Source: Thiopseudomonas sp.
GTDB lineage: Bacteria; Pseudomonadota; Gammaproteobacteria; Pseudomonadales; Pseudomonadaceae
Length of the DNA: 64,000 nucleotides
Direction of reading: 5' to 3'
NCBI GenBank assembly: GCA_023228985.1
Contig: JALOAC010000002.1
Span: forward strand, 1 to 64,000
Position numbers and translations under genes: made by a program. The notes under the pieces are model-generated. The model did no database searches, had not been told where the DNA came from, and worked only from the letters and a program-made list of their open reading frames with translations. This document shows, piece after piece, positions 14,443 through 24,295 of this stretch (positions are counted from its first letter, which is position 1; every line of letters starts with the position of its first letter).

Positions 14443-17172
14443 CTAAGCCTCCTGCTTCTTTAACAGCAGCAAGCTTAGGCCGGTAAAGAGGACGAAAAAG
14501 CCTAATAGTGCTAAGGCTTGTGGCCAGAGGTCGGTTAGGTTCAGCGCCTTGGTAAAGGTGCCTACGGCGATATCTAAAAAATAACCTGCAGGGAAAAGCT
14601 CACCCATGATTGCCGCACCACCGTCTAAGGATGAGCGCGGAGTAATCAAACCGGAAAACTGTACCGTCGGCAAAGTGGTGAGAATCATCGTGCCTAAAAT
14701 GGCTGCTATCTGGGTTTTGGTGACTGTGGAAATCAATAAGCCAAAGCTGGTGGTCGTCAGAACATAGAGCACGCCACCTAATGCGAGTGTAGTGGCACTG
14801 CCTTTAAGCGGCACGCCAAACAGCCAGATATTGGTAGCGACAAGCAAGGCTAGATTTAAGAGGCTGACTACTAAGTAAGGAAATTGCTTGCCCAACAAAA
14901 ACTCTAAACGGGTTAGCGGTGTGGCATAAAAATTGGTAATGGAACCCAGTTCCTTTTCGCGCACCACTCCAAGAGCGGTGAGCATAGCTGGAATAAAAAC
15001 TAAAATAAGTGCCATCACCCCCGGGCCTATGGCATGCACACTGATAACACCTTGATTATAGCGAAAACGCGTTTCCAGTCGTGCTAGCTGGTTTACTTCA
15101 GGTAAGGGAGCACTGCTTTCTGCCTGTAGTCGCTGCAAGCTTTCCATATGTACAGCCTGCACATAACCGCGACTGGTTTCTGCGCGAAAAGGCACACCAC
15201 CGTCTAGCCAAACAGCGACTTCGGGTTGTCGTCCCGCATAAAGATCGCGAGCAAAGCCTGCCGGTATTTCAATGGCAATACGAATATCGGCGCGCTGCAA
15301 ACGTGCATGCAGCTGTTTGTCATTACTGAGTGGTTGGCGCTCGGAAAAGTATCTTGAGCTGCGAAAAGCCTCTAGATAGGCACGGCTCTGCGGGCTGTTA
15401 TCCTGATCCAGTACGGCAAAAGAGAGATCTTCCACATCTAACGAAATACCGAAGCCAAAAATAATCATCATGAACAGCGCACCAAGCATGGCAAAGGCTA
15501 AGCGTACTTTGTCGCGTAAGAGTTCTTTGGATTCACGTACGGCAAGAGCTTGGGTGCGTTTAAAGCTAAACCTTTGGCGTGGCGCTGTAATTTGGCTAGC
15601 GGTTGCCGTATTGATCGGTGCGATATGCGCGTCTTCTTCGCTGATGTTTTGCGCTTTGAGTAAACAGCGTACGAAAGCCTGCTCCAAGCTTTGTGCCTGA
15701 TACTGCTCTTGTAGCTCGGTGGGCGTGCCCACCGCATGCACCTGTCCTGCATGCATCAATGAAATACGGTCACAGCGCTCAGCTTCATTCATAAAGTGTG
15801 TCGACAGGAAGATAGTAACGCCCTGCTCCCGCGATAACTCAAGTAATAAACGCCAGAAATCATCTCGTGCGGCTGGATCAACACCCGAGGTGGGTTCATC
15901 CAGAATAAGCACCTCTGGCTCGTGAATGACGGCCACCGCTAAGGATAAACGCTGACGCAAACCCAGTGGTAGTGTGCCGGCCTGCTCGTCAGCAAAGTCG
16001 AGCAAGTCAAAACGCTGCATGAGTTTTTGCGCTCTTTGTTGGCCTTGTGCGCTAGGAATATCAAATAGCTGTGCATGCAAATGAAGGTTTTGTAGTACGG
16101 TCAATTCACCATATAGAGAGAAGCTTTGCGACATAAAGCCGACCCTTTTGCGGGTAGCCAAATCACTTGAGTCTACGGGATTACCCAGCAGCCACGCCTT
16201 ACCTTCACTGGCGGGTAGCAAGCCGGTCAGCACTTTCATGGTGCTGGTTTTGCCGCAACCATTGGAACCTAAAAAACCGAATATTTCGCCCTTTCTAATG
16301 GCAAAACTGACGTTGTTTACCGCCGTAAAATCACCAAAGCGCAAACTCAGGTTTTCTGCTTTAATGGCTATGTCTTGGCTGTCTTGTTGCAGTGGCGGCA
16401 TGGTTAAAGGGATAACCGCTTGCTTGCCTGCACCCTGAAAATAGGTAAACGCATCATCCAGCGTGCCGCTGTCGACTACTTGCAGCAGATCTGCGGTTAA
16501 GCCTTGCGCAATGAGCTGACCTTTGTCCATCATCAAACAGTGCTCAAACTGTGCCGCTTCTTCCATGTAAGCCGTGGCCACCAGCAGCGTCAGCTGGGGT
16601 CGATCTTGGCGGACCCGCTCAATCAATTGCCAAAAATGCTGGCGCGATAAAGGGTCTACTCCTGTGGTGGGTTCATCCAAAATAAGCAAGTCGGGGTCAT
16701 GAATCAGTGCACAACACAGCCCCAGTTTTTGTTTCATACCACCAGATAACTTGCCTGCAGGTCGATCGGCAAAGGCGGTTAAATCGGTGGCTGCAAGCAG
16801 ACTCGTCATGCGGACTTCGCGCTCTTGGCGATTTAAACCAAATAGATCAGCAAAGAAACGAATGTTTTCCACGATGGATAGATCGGGATACAGGTTATGG
16901 CCTAAGCCTTGGGGCATAAAAGCGATGCGTTGATAGAGTGTGCGGCGGTGGCGACGCTCACCAATATCACCGCCGAGTACTGCAAGTTGACCTTGTTGAA
17001 GTTTTTTTACTCCGGCAATTAAACCAAGCAGGCTGGATTTGCCGGCACCGTCAGGGCCAATCAAGCCGCAACGACTGCCCACAGGCAGGCTAAAACCCAC
17101 TCCGGACAGCGCTTGCTGCTGGCCATAACGATGGGAAATTCCCTGTGCAATTACTGCGACTAGAGTGGTCAT
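14443..17172 (-). CDS. rbbA: RbbA-type fused ABC transporter: two ATPase domains plus permease
   Basis: 909 residues. First ATPase about 5-235 (GPDGAGKSS Walker A, LSGGMKQKLG signature, LLILDEPTTG Walker B), second about 270-500 (GSNGCGKTSTMK, LPLGLRQRLSLAVAV degenerate signature, VLILDEPTSGVDP), then an ABC-2 permease from about 545 (LDQDNSPQSRAYLEAF; VVREKELGSITNFYATPLT). E. coli RbbA was described as a ribosome-associated ATPase, yet the fusion with a permease and the HlyD/YhhJ neighbours fit an efflux pump. The substrate is unknown. It starts at ATG 17172, 13 bp after yhiI. Confidence 0.92.
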   Translation of the reverse strand: MTTLVAVIAQGISHRYGQQQALSGVGFSLPVGSRCGLIGPDGAGKSSLLGLIAGVKKLQQGQLAVLGGDIGERRHRRTLYQRIAFMPQGLGHNLYPDLSIVENIRFFADLFGLNRQEREVRMTSLLAATDLTAFADRPAGKLSGGMKQKLGLCCALIHDPDLLILDEPTTGVDPLSRQHFWQLIERVRQDRPQLTLLVATAYMEEAAQFEHCLMMDKGQLIAQGLTADLLQVVDSGTLDDAFTYFQGAGKQAVIPLTMPPLQQDSQDIAIKAENLSLRFGDFTAVNNVSFAIRKGEIFGFLGSNGCGKTSTMKVLTGLLPASEGKAWLLGNPVDSSDLATRKRVGFMSQSFSLYGELTVLQNLHLHAQLFDIPSAQGQQRAQKLMQRFDLLDFADEQAGTLPLGLRQRLSLAVAVIHEPEVLILDEPTSGVDPAARDDFWRLLLELSREQGVTIFLSTHFMNEAERCDRISLMHAGQVHAVGTPTELQEQYQAQSLEQAFVRCLLKAQNISEEDAHIAPINTATASQITAPRQRFSFKRTQALAVRESKELLRDKVRLAFAMLGALFMMIIFGFGISLDVEDLSFAVLDQDNSPQSRAYLEAFRSSRYFSERQPLSNDKQLHARLQRADIRIAIEIPAGFARDLYAGRQPEVAVWLDGGVPFRAETSRGYVQAVHMESLQRLQAESSAPLPEVNQLARLETRFRYNQGVISVHAIGPGVMALILVFIPAMLTALGVVREKELGSITNFYATPLTRLEFLLGKQFPYLVVSLLNLALLVATNIWLFGVPLKGSATTLALGGVLYVLTTTSFGLLISTVTKTQIAAILGTMILTTLPTVQFSGLITPRSSLDGGAAIMGELFPAGYFLDIAVGTFTKALNLTDLWPQALALLGFFVLFTGLSLLLLKKQEA

Positions 17173-17185
17173 AGTGGGCGGCTAA

Positions 17186-18157
17186 TTAACGGACAAGAAA
17201 TTCAGGCCACTGTGCATCCTGCCTGTCGCGCACATAAGCCGAACCCGGCATGCCCGGCTTGGCTTGTGGTGTTGCGCTAGGCTCACTCAGACGCAGCTTG
17301 ACGCGAAATACTAGCTTTTGCCGCTCATCGCGCGTTTCCACTTCTTTGGGGGTGAACTGGGCTTTGCCCGCGACAAAAGCAACCTGTGCAACTAAGGGTT
17401 GTTCTGGCAAAGCATCCAATAAAATACGCGCTTCATCTCCGGCAATTAAACGGCCAGACAAGGCTGCAGACAGGTACAGATTCATGTACTGGTCGTTGGG
17501 GTCAATTAATAATAAGACGCGCCCGCCAGCACCGAGCACTTCGCCCGGCTCAGCTAAGCGCAGTTGCACCACACCAGCGATGGGTGCACGCAGACTGCTC
17601 TCTTCAATTTCAGTGCTCAACTGTAATACCTGTGCTTGTGCCGCGCCTATGGCTGCTCGGGCCGCTGATACTTGGGCTCTAGCAGCCTCTAACGCGGCAG
17701 CGGCGGTATCAGCACGCGCTTGCTGTTGGTCCAGTTGTTGACCGCTGGCGTGACCACGTTCATACAGTTCTTGAAAACGTGCTAAGTCTTGCTTTGCCAG
17801 CTTACGCTCGGACTCACGCAGGTGCACATTGGCTTGCTGCGCCGCTAGGTTTTCTTCGGCGCGCATTACCTCAGCCTGTGCCTGCGCGCGTTGCGCTTCT
17901 AGGGATTTAGTGTCCATGCGTGCCAGCAACTGGCCCTCTTCTACAGCGTCACCCTCGCGGACTAAAACCTGCGCTAAACGTCCTGGAAATTTGGTAGCAA
18001 TCTGTACTTCAGTGGCCTCTAAGCGACCATTGGCTTCATACACGCCTTCGGGTAAGCGGTCTTGAATGGATTTCCAGTAACCTATGCCCGCTGCTACAAC
18101 AAAGGCTAAAAGTAAGGGTAAGGCATAGATTTTTTTGATTTCTTTGTGCTGAGACAT
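17186..18157 (-). CDS. yhiI: HlyD-family periplasmic adaptor (YhiI)
   Basis: 323 residues: one N-terminal membrane helix (about 10-28), a biotinyl-lipoyl-like half (EVQIATKFPGRLAQVLVREG), a long coiled coil of Ala/Gln/Glu-rich heptads (about 80-180), the second lipoyl half (IEESSLRAPIAGVVQLRLAEP) and a C-terminal beta-barrel. Such adaptors link inner-membrane pumps with an outer-membrane channel such as TolC, which is not encoded here. First gene of the yhiI-rbbA-yhhJ operon; its promoter should lie in 18158-18275. Confidence 0.92.
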   Translation of the reverse strand: MSQHKEIKKIYALPLLLAFVVAAGIGYWKSIQDRLPEGVYEANGRLEATEVQIATKFPGRLAQVLVREGDAVEEGQLLARMDTKSLEAQRAQAQAEVMRAEENLAAQQANVHLRESERKLAKQDLARFQELYERGHASGQQLDQQQARADTAAAALEAARAQVSAARAAIGAAQAQVLQLSTEIEESSLRAPIAGVVQLRLAEPGEVLGAGGRVLLLIDPNDQYMNLYLSAALSGRLIAGDEARILLDALPEQPLVAQVAFVAGKAQFTPKEVETRDERQKLVFRVKLRLSEPSATPQAKPGMPGSAYVRDRQDAQWPEFLVR

Positions 18158-18275
18158 GGATGCTCCTGCGGTAATTTAGCTGATGAGTACCGCTAAAAAT
18201 AGTAAACATTGTAACCTTACGGATGGAACGTATCTAGGGCTGATATTTCCTAATAGACCAAAAGCGATTATAAAG

Positions 18276-18893
18276 TCATGACTTGGAAAGCTGTAAATAA
18301 GCGCTGTCTGTCACAACAGCGTGCAGCGGAATATCCCAAGACTGCAGTGGAATTTGCTCAACCTCTTGGCAGGCATGCGCCAAGCCAAGCAGAGTTGGCA
18401 TTTTAATATGTTCATGTGCTACCAAGGGTGCTAGCGCGCGGTCGTAGTATCCGCCACCCATCCCTAAGCGGTTACCTGATTTATCAAACCCCACCAGGGG
18501 CATGCACAGCAGGTCTAGCGTCCAAATCGGGCGTTGGCGCAGAGGATTCCATCTGGGTTGAGTAATGCCATAGCCGTTGGTTTCCCATAGCTCATCAGGC
18601 AATAGTTGTTGAAACACCATTTTATATTTAGGCCAAGGAGCAATGACTGGCAGATAAACGTGCTTGCCTTGGTTAAGCGCTGCCTTGAGCAGCAAATGCG
18701 GGCTAATCTCGCCATCGCAGGCCAAATAAAAGGCGACATGTTGCGCGCGACGAAAAACCTGCTGCTGAGCAAGTTGGCGATACAGTGATTGTGCCGCAGC
18801 TTGTTGTTGCTGGGGGTTGAGACTGTTGCGTTTGCGGCGTAATTGCTTACGTAAACAAGCGCGCTGTTGGTTCAGTTCATCCTGCTGTGACAT
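18276..18893 (-). CDS. ygfA: 5-formyltetrahydrofolate cyclo-ligase
   Basis: 205 residues. The enzyme converts 5-formyl-THF to 5,10-methenyl-THF with ATP and so returns folate to the active pool. Conserved parts: RKQLRRKRNSLNPQQQ near the N-terminus, YLACDGEISPHLLL, LDLLCMPLVGFDKSGNRLGMGGGYYDRAL (folate and Mg-ATP site; shown here in parts: MPLVGFD, LGMGGGYYDR) and IPLQSWDIPLHAVVTD at the end. It lies just downstream of 6S RNA, an arrangement conserved across gammaproteobacteria, where 6S and ygfA are often co-transcribed. Confidence 0.93.
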   Translation of the reverse strand: MSQQDELNQQRACLRKQLRRKRNSLNPQQQQAAAQSLYRQLAQQQVFRRAQHVAFYLACDGEISPHLLLKAALNQGKHVYLPVIAPWPKYKMVFQQLLPDELWETNGYGITQPRWNPLRQRPIWTLDLLCMPLVGFDKSGNRLGMGGGYYDRALAPLVAHEHIKMPTLLGLAHACQEVEQIPLQSWDIPLHAVVTDSAYLQLSKS

Positions 18894-19068
18894 AGGCCGT
18901 GTAATCGCTATTTCAGAGGTTAAATTGGCTTGTTATTGTACAGCTGAATGTATGTTGCGCGCTAATGATGCCAAGCAAGCGGAGAAGGTGTTTGTGCTGG
19001 TTGTAAAGAGGTGCTGCTAATTTGGATGGCGCAAGAGCAGGCGTATTGAGTGTTTAGCTTGAAAAGAG

Positions 19069-19244
19069 ACTCCCCAGAGATGCCGCTGTTGATGTGGCCC
19101 TTGAACCCGAGAGTTCAAGGTGGAGTTCGCGTTAAGCTTTTAGGCTTCCTGCAGAGCAGGCATGCACACCAGCTTATGTTCGCAAGCCCCGAGTTGAGAG
19201 AATCGGCTCAGGGACATAATCAACTAGCAAACACTCCAGGGAGT
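19069..19244 (-). ncRNA. ssrS: 6S RNA
   Basis: On the minus strand the 176 nt from 19244 to 19069 fold as 6S RNA. The ends pair in a long stem (ACTCCCTGGAGT with CTCTGGGGAGT). The conserved pieces occur in order: GTCCCTGAGCCGAT, then CTCGGGGCTTGCG, then CCTTGAACTCTCGGGTTCAA (the hairpin), and CGGCATCTCTGGGG. A -10 TATACT (plus-strand complement at 19251-19256) sits seven bases before the 5' end. 6S RNA mimics an open promoter and sequesters sigma70 RNA polymerase in stationary phase. The position between zapA and ygfA is the conserved one. Confidence 0.93.
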
Positions 19245-19281
19245 GGCTTCAGTATACATTCTTCTAGCCTTGGGACAAGGC

Positions 19282-19584
19282 TTAATCATTTTCTAAGGCT
19301 GTGTTAACCTGAGCTATTAGCTCGCGTACTTGCTGGGAATCAACCGTATCCAGCAGCTCGAATTGCTGCTGTTTGTTTTGTAATTCGTGGGTAATATTGA
19401 GCGCCGCCAACACAGCGATTCGCTCAGAGCCGATGACCTTGCCGCCACGGCGAATTTCGCGCATCTTGCCATCTAAATAAGTAGCCGCCCGCTCCAAGTT
19501 AATGCGTTCGCTAGTAGGGCAAACAATGTGATATTCCTTATCCAGAATATAAACGGTTACAGTCTGGGTTTGCGCTTGCGTCAT
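19282..19584 (-). CDS. zapA: Cell-division protein ZapA
   Basis: 100 residues. ZapA binds FtsZ and cross-links protofilaments at the Z-ring. The N-terminal globular part (VTVYILDKEYHIVCPTSER, then LERAATYLDGKMREIR) and the C-terminal coiled coil (NITHELQNKQQQFELLDTVD) match the family, and the length is usual. Overlaps the upstream gene by 4 bp (ATGA), so translation is probably coupled. Confidence 0.95.
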   Translation of the reverse strand: MTQAQTQTVTVYILDKEYHIVCPTSERINLERAATYLDGKMREIRRGGKVIGSERIAVLAALNITHELQNKQQQFELLDTVDSQQVRELIAQVNTALEND

Positions 19585-19790
19585 GAATCTCGCTCCAAGG
19601 CTTTCAGTCGAAAAATCATAGCCTCGACTTTTTGTCGAGCCACATCGTTCTTATTAATCAGCTGAGCGCGCTCTTGCTGCCAGTCATGCTGAGCCTGTTT
19701 TAAGGCAGCGTACTGCTGTTTAAGTTCAGCATTACGGCGGATCAACTGCTCAACAGCCTGCGCCAGCTTGGTTAAATCCGAAGTTTCCAC
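19581..19790 (-). CDS. TIGR02449-type small coiled-coil protein upstream of zapA
   Basis: 69 residues from GTG 19790 (VETSDLTKLAQAVEQLI), chosen because GGGGGG lies just upstream; the longer frame to 19877 starts without a ribosome-binding site. Almost the whole protein is predicted coiled coil (RRNAELKQQYAALKQAQHDW), like ZapB. In Pseudomonas a similar protein precedes zapA, and a division-related role is likely but unproven. Confidence 0.75.
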   Translation of the reverse strand: METSDLTKLAQAVEQLIRRNAELKQQYAALKQAQHDWQQERAQLINKNDVARQKVEAMIFRLKALERDS

Positions 19791-19947
19791 ACGCCCCCCA
19801 CGATTAAAGACTTGCCGATCGGCTGGATTGAAATGAGCAAATATTTTTATCGCTAGATAATAAAACTGCCATAACACCTATAGTACTGACAATTACACGT
19901 TATACTAAGCCACTTCATTTTATAACACTTATTAGCTATTAAACTCT

Positions 19948-20514
19948 ATGTCTCAACACACTTCCATCTATCACTCATTCGCCCAGCTTTTACTAGAGCA
20001 TGGCCAACAGGTTTCACCAGCAGAATTACACGGGCTGATGCTCGGGCGTTGCTGTGCAGGCGCCAGCTTTAGCGCTGAGTCCTGCATTAATGACGCAGAA
20101 ATTCTTTTTGATGGTGAAGTGCCGGCCAGTTTGCACCAAGCGCTCACCGGCTTGCAAGACATGCTTAAAACAGAGCTGACCACCGTGGAAAACCTAGCCG
20201 TAACCTTGCTGCTACCTAATGACGACTGTCCGCTCGAGGAGCGTATTAGTGCCATGGCACAATGGTGTCAGGGGTTTTTAAGTGGTTTTGGTACTCATAT
20301 AGGACAAGCTAAACTTTCTGCTGACGTCAAAGAAGTTCTCGAAGATTACGTATCTATCAGCCAGATAGAGGATCTGACAGAAGAAGAAAATGATGAAGCC
20401 AGCTATATGGAAGTTAGCGAGTATCTGCGTATAACCCCAGTGCTTTTATACACTGAGCACGGCATCCAGCCTGAGCCACCCGCAAAGGAAGCTGACAAGC
20501 CCGCCGTTCACTAA
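19948..20514 (+). CDS. ygfB: YgfB/UPF0149 family protein
   Basis: 188 residues. Hallmarks are HGLMLGRCCAGA near the N-terminus, AMAQWCQGFLSGFGTH in the middle and the acidic DLTEEENDEASYMEVSEYLR segment. In P. aeruginosa YgfB is reported to dampen the AlpA-driven ampDh3 response; here only the family and the conserved position before pepP are seen. Divergent from the zapA operon with about 157 bp between starts. Confidence 0.92.
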   Translation: MSQHTSIYHSFAQLLLEHGQQVSPAELHGLMLGRCCAGASFSAESCINDAEILFDGEVPASLHQALTGLQDMLKTELTTVENLAVTLLLPNDDCPLEERISAMAQWCQGFLSGFGTHIGQAKLSADVKEVLEDYVSISQIEDLTEEENDEASYMEVSEYLRITPVLLYTEHGIQPEPPAKEADKPAVH

Positions 20515-20525
20515 GGAGCCTTTCA

Positions 20526-21857
20526 GTGAGTTTGATTAGTCAGACAGAATATCGCCAACGCCGCCAACTATTGATGCAGCAGATGGAACCCAACAGTATT
20601 GCCATACTGCCGGCGGCTCCGATCAGCAATCGCAATAACAGTGTGGATTATCCATATCGGCAAAACAGTGATTTCTTTTATTTGTCTGGTTTTTCTGAGC
20701 CTGAAGCTGTGCTGGCGATTATTCCAGGCCGTGAGCATGGCGAATATGTGCTGTTTTGCCGTGAGCGCAATCCCGAAAAAGAGCTCTGGGATGGCCTGCG
20801 TGCAGGGCAAGAGGGCGCTGTGCGTGACTATGGCGCTGACGATGCGTTTCCTTTCACCGACATTGATGAAATTCTGCCGGGCCTGATTGAGGGTCGTGAG
20901 CGGGTGTATTACTCGGTAGGCAAAAACCACAGTTTTGACCAGCAGTTGATGGATTGGGTAAACAGCATTCGCAGCAAAGCGCGCTTGGGTGCGCAGCCGC
21001 CCAAAGAATTTGTCATGCTAGACCATCTGCTGCATGAAATGCGCTTATTTAAGAGCGCAACAGAAGTGAAGGTGATGCAGCAGGCGGCAGATATTTCTTG
21101 CCGCGCGCACACCCGTGCGATGCAAACCGTTAAGCCAGGCATGTATGAATATCAGCTGGAGGCAGAATTGGATTACGAATTTCGTAAGTCAGGCGCTCGC
21201 CTACCGGCCTACTCCTCTATTGTTGCTGCTGGTAAAAACGCTTGCATTCTGCACTATGTTGAAAATGACGCGCTGATTAAAGACGGTGATTTGATTTTAA
21301 TTGATGCGGGTTGCGAACTCGATTGCTACGCCAGTGACATTACCCGTACCTTCCCAGCCAACGGGGTGTTTTCCCCGGAGCAGAAAGCTATCTATGAGTT
21401 AGTTTTAGCTGCCAATATTGCCGCGATTGATTGTGTGGCACCAAATCGTCACTGGAATGAAGCCCATGACATAACAGTGCGCATAATTACGGCTGGTTTA
21501 TTGGAGCTAGGTCTATTGCAAGGTGAGCTGGAAGAGTTAATCGCCAGCGAAGCCTATAAACCTTTTTATATGCATCGCGCTGGGCACTGGCTGGGACTGG
21601 ATGTGCATGATGTCGGTGATTACAAGGTCGCCGGTCAATGGCGTTTGCTGGAGCCGGGCATGACCATGACCATAGAGCCAGGTATTTATATCGCCCCAGA
21701 TAACAAAACTGTAGACAAAAAGTGGCGCGGCATTGGTGTACGCATTGAAGACAATGTGCTGGTGACCAAAACCGGTCATAAAGTGCTCACTACCGCAGCA
21801 GTTAAAACCGTGGCTGACATTGAACAGCTGATGCGCCAAGCCAACAGCGGAGCCTAA
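20526..21857 (+). CDS. pepP: Xaa-Pro aminopeptidase P
   Basis: 443 residues from GTG 20526. PepP removes N-terminal residues that precede proline. The pita-bread fold ligands are all present: IDAGCELDCYASDITRTFP (two Asp), HRAGHWLGLDVHDVG (His), MTIEPGIY (Glu) and GIGVRIED (Glu). N-terminal domain about 1-170 (VDYPYRQNSDFFYLSGFSEP). Eleven base pairs after ygfB and 2 bp before ubiH, so one operon. Confidence 0.96.
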   Translation: MSLISQTEYRQRRQLLMQQMEPNSIAILPAAPISNRNNSVDYPYRQNSDFFYLSGFSEPEAVLAIIPGREHGEYVLFCRERNPEKELWDGLRAGQEGAVRDYGADDAFPFTDIDEILPGLIEGRERVYYSVGKNHSFDQQLMDWVNSIRSKARLGAQPPKEFVMLDHLLHEMRLFKSATEVKVMQQAADISCRAHTRAMQTVKPGMYEYQLEAELDYEFRKSGARLPAYSSIVAAGKNACILHYVENDALIKDGDLILIDAGCELDCYASDITRTFPANGVFSPEQKAIYELVLAANIAAIDCVAPNRHWNEAHDITVRIITAGLLELGLLQGELEELIASEAYKPFYMHRAGHWLGLDVHDVGDYKVAGQWRLLEPGMTMTIEPGIYIAPDNKTVDKKWRGIGVRIEDNVLVTKTGHKVLTTAAVKTVADIEQLMRQANSGA

Positions 21858-21859
21858 CA

Positions 21860-23050
21860 ATGAAATCAGTGGATATAGCCATTATTGGCGGTGGGTTGGT
21901 GGGGGCAAGCCTTGCGCTGGCCCTGCAGCAGGGTGCTCAGCAGCGCCAGTGGTCTATCGCACTGATTGAGCCTTTTGCCCCGGGTGACAGCTACCAGCCC
22001 AGTTATGATGTGCGCGCTTCAGCGTTGACCTATGGCAGTCAGCAAATCTATCAGCGGCTGGGTATTTGGCCGCAAGTAGCTGCACGTGCTGAAGCGATTC
22101 GCGATATCCATGTTTCTGATAAAGGACATTTTGCTGCCGCGCGCATGAGTGCCGCTAAAGAAAATGTTCCAGCACTGGGCTATGTGGTAGAAAACGCCTG
22201 GCTTGGGCATTGTTTATGGGCGGCGCTGGACAGTCAGGTGGTGCATTGGCACTGCCCTGCTCAGGTTGAACGTCTGCAGCCTAATGCACAGGGTTATCAG
22301 TTAAAGCTGCAAGATGGCACTGAGTTGCAAGCGAAGCTGACTATTCTGGCCGATGGTGGGCGTTCTAATTTGCGCGAACAACTCGGCATTCATGCGCAGG
22401 TCACGCCCTATGCGCAAACCGCCATTATCAGCACGGTTAGCCCCGAGTTAGCCCATGAAGGTCTGGCGTTTGAGCGTTTCACCTCGATAGGACCTATGGC
22501 GCTACTGCCCTTACCAGAAAACCGCTGCGTATTGATTTGGACGCGGCCACCGGCTGAGGCAGAGCGTTTGGCGGCGCTTGCGGATGAAGACTTTTTAGCT
22601 GAACTGCAAGACTGCTTTGGCTATCGTTTAGGCGCTTTTAAACAGGTGGGTGCGCGACATTTGTATCCCTTAAGCCTAGTGCAAAGTAGCGAGCAGGTGC
22701 GTCGTAATCTGGTGGTGCTGGGTAACTCAGCCCACAGCCTGCACCCCATTGCTGGGCAAGGTTACAACCTATCGTTGCGCGATGCGCTGGCCTTAGCCGA
22801 GCATGTGCTCGCCAGCCAAGCCGAGCTGGGTGACTTGGCCACCTTGCAGGCGTATCAAGCCAGCCAGCAACGAGATCAGGATCTCGTTATCGGCTTTTCC
22901 GATCGCAGTACGCGTTTGTTTTCCAATGCCCAGCCGCTGTTGGTGACAGGACGTAATCTAGGGCTGTTGGGACTGGAACTCTGCCCACCGGCGAAATCGT
23001 ACTTCACCCGTTACGCCATGGGTTTGGGCGGGCGCGGCACAGCAGTCTAG
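21860..23050 (+). CDS. ubiH: Ubiquinone synthesis FAD monooxygenase UbiH
   Basis: 396 residues. UbiH hydroxylates C1 of the 2-polyprenyl-6-methoxyphenol ring. It has the GxGxxG dinucleotide motif (IIGGGLVGASLALAL), the DGGRSNLRE motif and the C-terminal VVLGNSAHSLHPIAGQGYNL in place of the usual GDAAH, as in known UbiH. It lies in the conserved pepP-ubiH-ubiI order. Confidence 0.92.
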   Translation: MKSVDIAIIGGGLVGASLALALQQGAQQRQWSIALIEPFAPGDSYQPSYDVRASALTYGSQQIYQRLGIWPQVAARAEAIRDIHVSDKGHFAAARMSAAKENVPALGYVVENAWLGHCLWAALDSQVVHWHCPAQVERLQPNAQGYQLKLQDGTELQAKLTILADGGRSNLREQLGIHAQVTPYAQTAIISTVSPELAHEGLAFERFTSIGPMALLPLPENRCVLIWTRPPAEAERLAALADEDFLAELQDCFGYRLGAFKQVGARHLYPLSLVQSSEQVRRNLVVLGNSAHSLHPIAGQGYNLSLRDALALAEHVLASQAELGDLATLQAYQASQQRDQDLVIGFSDRSTRLFSNAQPLLVTGRNLGLLGLELCPPAKSYFTRYAMGLGGRGTAV

Positions 23051-23062
23051 GGAGTTATAGCG

Positions 23063-24295
23063 ATGCGAGCAGATATCATTATTGTAGGCGCGGGCATGGT
23101 CGGTAGTAGCCTGGCTTTGGCGCTCAAAGACTCGGGCTTAGATGTGGTGCTTTTAGATGGCGGCTCATTGACGGTACCGCCCTTTGATCCCCAGTCTGCG
23201 TTTGCTCCACGCGTCAGTGCGCTGTCGATTGCCAGTCAGAATGTTTTAGAAAATTTAGGCGCGTGGCCGGGTGTGCTGGCGCGACGTGCCAGTCCTTACC
23301 GGGAAATGCAGGTGTGGGATGGCTCGGGTACGGGCAGTATTCATTTTAGTGCCAGCGATGCCCATGCTGAGGTGCTCGGTCATATTGCGGAAAACCAGAT
23401 TGTCCAGGATGCTTTACTAGAGCAATTGCAGCACAGCTCGATCGCGTTGCTGGCGCATTCACAACTCAGTCAGCTTAGACGCTCTGGCTCAGACTGGTTA
23501 CTGAGCATGGCTGATGGCAGCAGCTTGCGTACCCGCTTATTAATTGCAGCAGATGGCGCCAACTCCAGTGTGCGCCGTCTGACGGGCACCGCCACCCGTG
23601 AGTGGGATTATAAGCATCATGCGGTAGTGACCAGTGTGATCTGCGAACGACCGCATCAACACACCTGTTGGCAGCGTTTTACCGATGAGGGCCCGTTAGC
23701 CTTATTGCCCTTGCAGCATGCAGATGGCCGCAACTGGTGCTCACTTGTCTGGTCCTTGCCGCCTGAGCGTGCACAGCAGGTGCTGGCATTAGAAGATGAG
23801 CAGTTTTGCCAGCAACTAGGCGAGGCGTTTGAGCAGCGACTGGGAAAAATCACATATGCGGATCCGCGTTTTTCCATTCCTCTGCGTCAACGCCATGCCA
23901 AGCGCTATATCGAACAGGGTTTAGCCTTTGTCGGCGATGCAGCGCATGTCATTCATCCACTGGCTGGGCAAGGCGTCAATCTGGGCTTTTTAGATGTGGC
24001 CAGTTTGGCGGATGTTGTACTCAAAGCGATTGAACGTGGGGAAGACTATGCCAGCGTGCAAGTATTGAGTCGTTTTGAGCGCCAGCGCATGCCGCACAAC
24101 CTAGCCATGATGGCAGCCATGCAGGGTTTTCAGAATCTATTTCAGTCTGACAATCTTTCGCTACGCTTGCTGCGCAACCTAGGTTTGAAAACTGTTGATG
24201 GTATGCCGCAAGCTAAAATAGCCTTTATTCGTCAGGCTTTAGGCCTAGGCATGCAACTGCCGCCGTTAGCGCAGACACCTACTCCGCTTAACTAA
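23063..24295 (+). CDS. ubiI: Ubiquinone synthesis FAD monooxygenase UbiI (VisC type)
   Basis: 410 residues, 12 bp after ubiH. IIVGAGMVGSSLALAL binds FAD; LIAADGANSSVRRL and AFVGDAAHVIHPLAGQG are the other two FAD motifs. UbiI hydroxylates C5 of the 2-octaprenylphenol ring. Which of the two tandem paralogues does which step is assigned from gene order and the GDAAH/GNSAH difference, so it is less sure than the family. The 3' end overlaps the convergent kinase gene by 8 bp. Confidence 0.88.
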   Translation: MRADIIIVGAGMVGSSLALALKDSGLDVVLLDGGSLTVPPFDPQSAFAPRVSALSIASQNVLENLGAWPGVLARRASPYREMQVWDGSGTGSIHFSASDAHAEVLGHIAENQIVQDALLEQLQHSSIALLAHSQLSQLRRSGSDWLLSMADGSSLRTRLLIAADGANSSVRRLTGTATREWDYKHHAVVTSVICERPHQHTCWQRFTDEGPLALLPLQHADGRNWCSLVWSLPPERAQQVLALEDEQFCQQLGEAFEQRLGKITYADPRFSIPLRQRHAKRYIEQGLAFVGDAAHVIHPLAGQGVNLGFLDVASLADVVLKAIERGEDYASVQVLSRFERQRMPHNLAMMAAMQGFQNLFQSDNLSLRLLRNLGLKTVDGMPQAKIAFIRQALGLGMQLPPLAQTPTPLN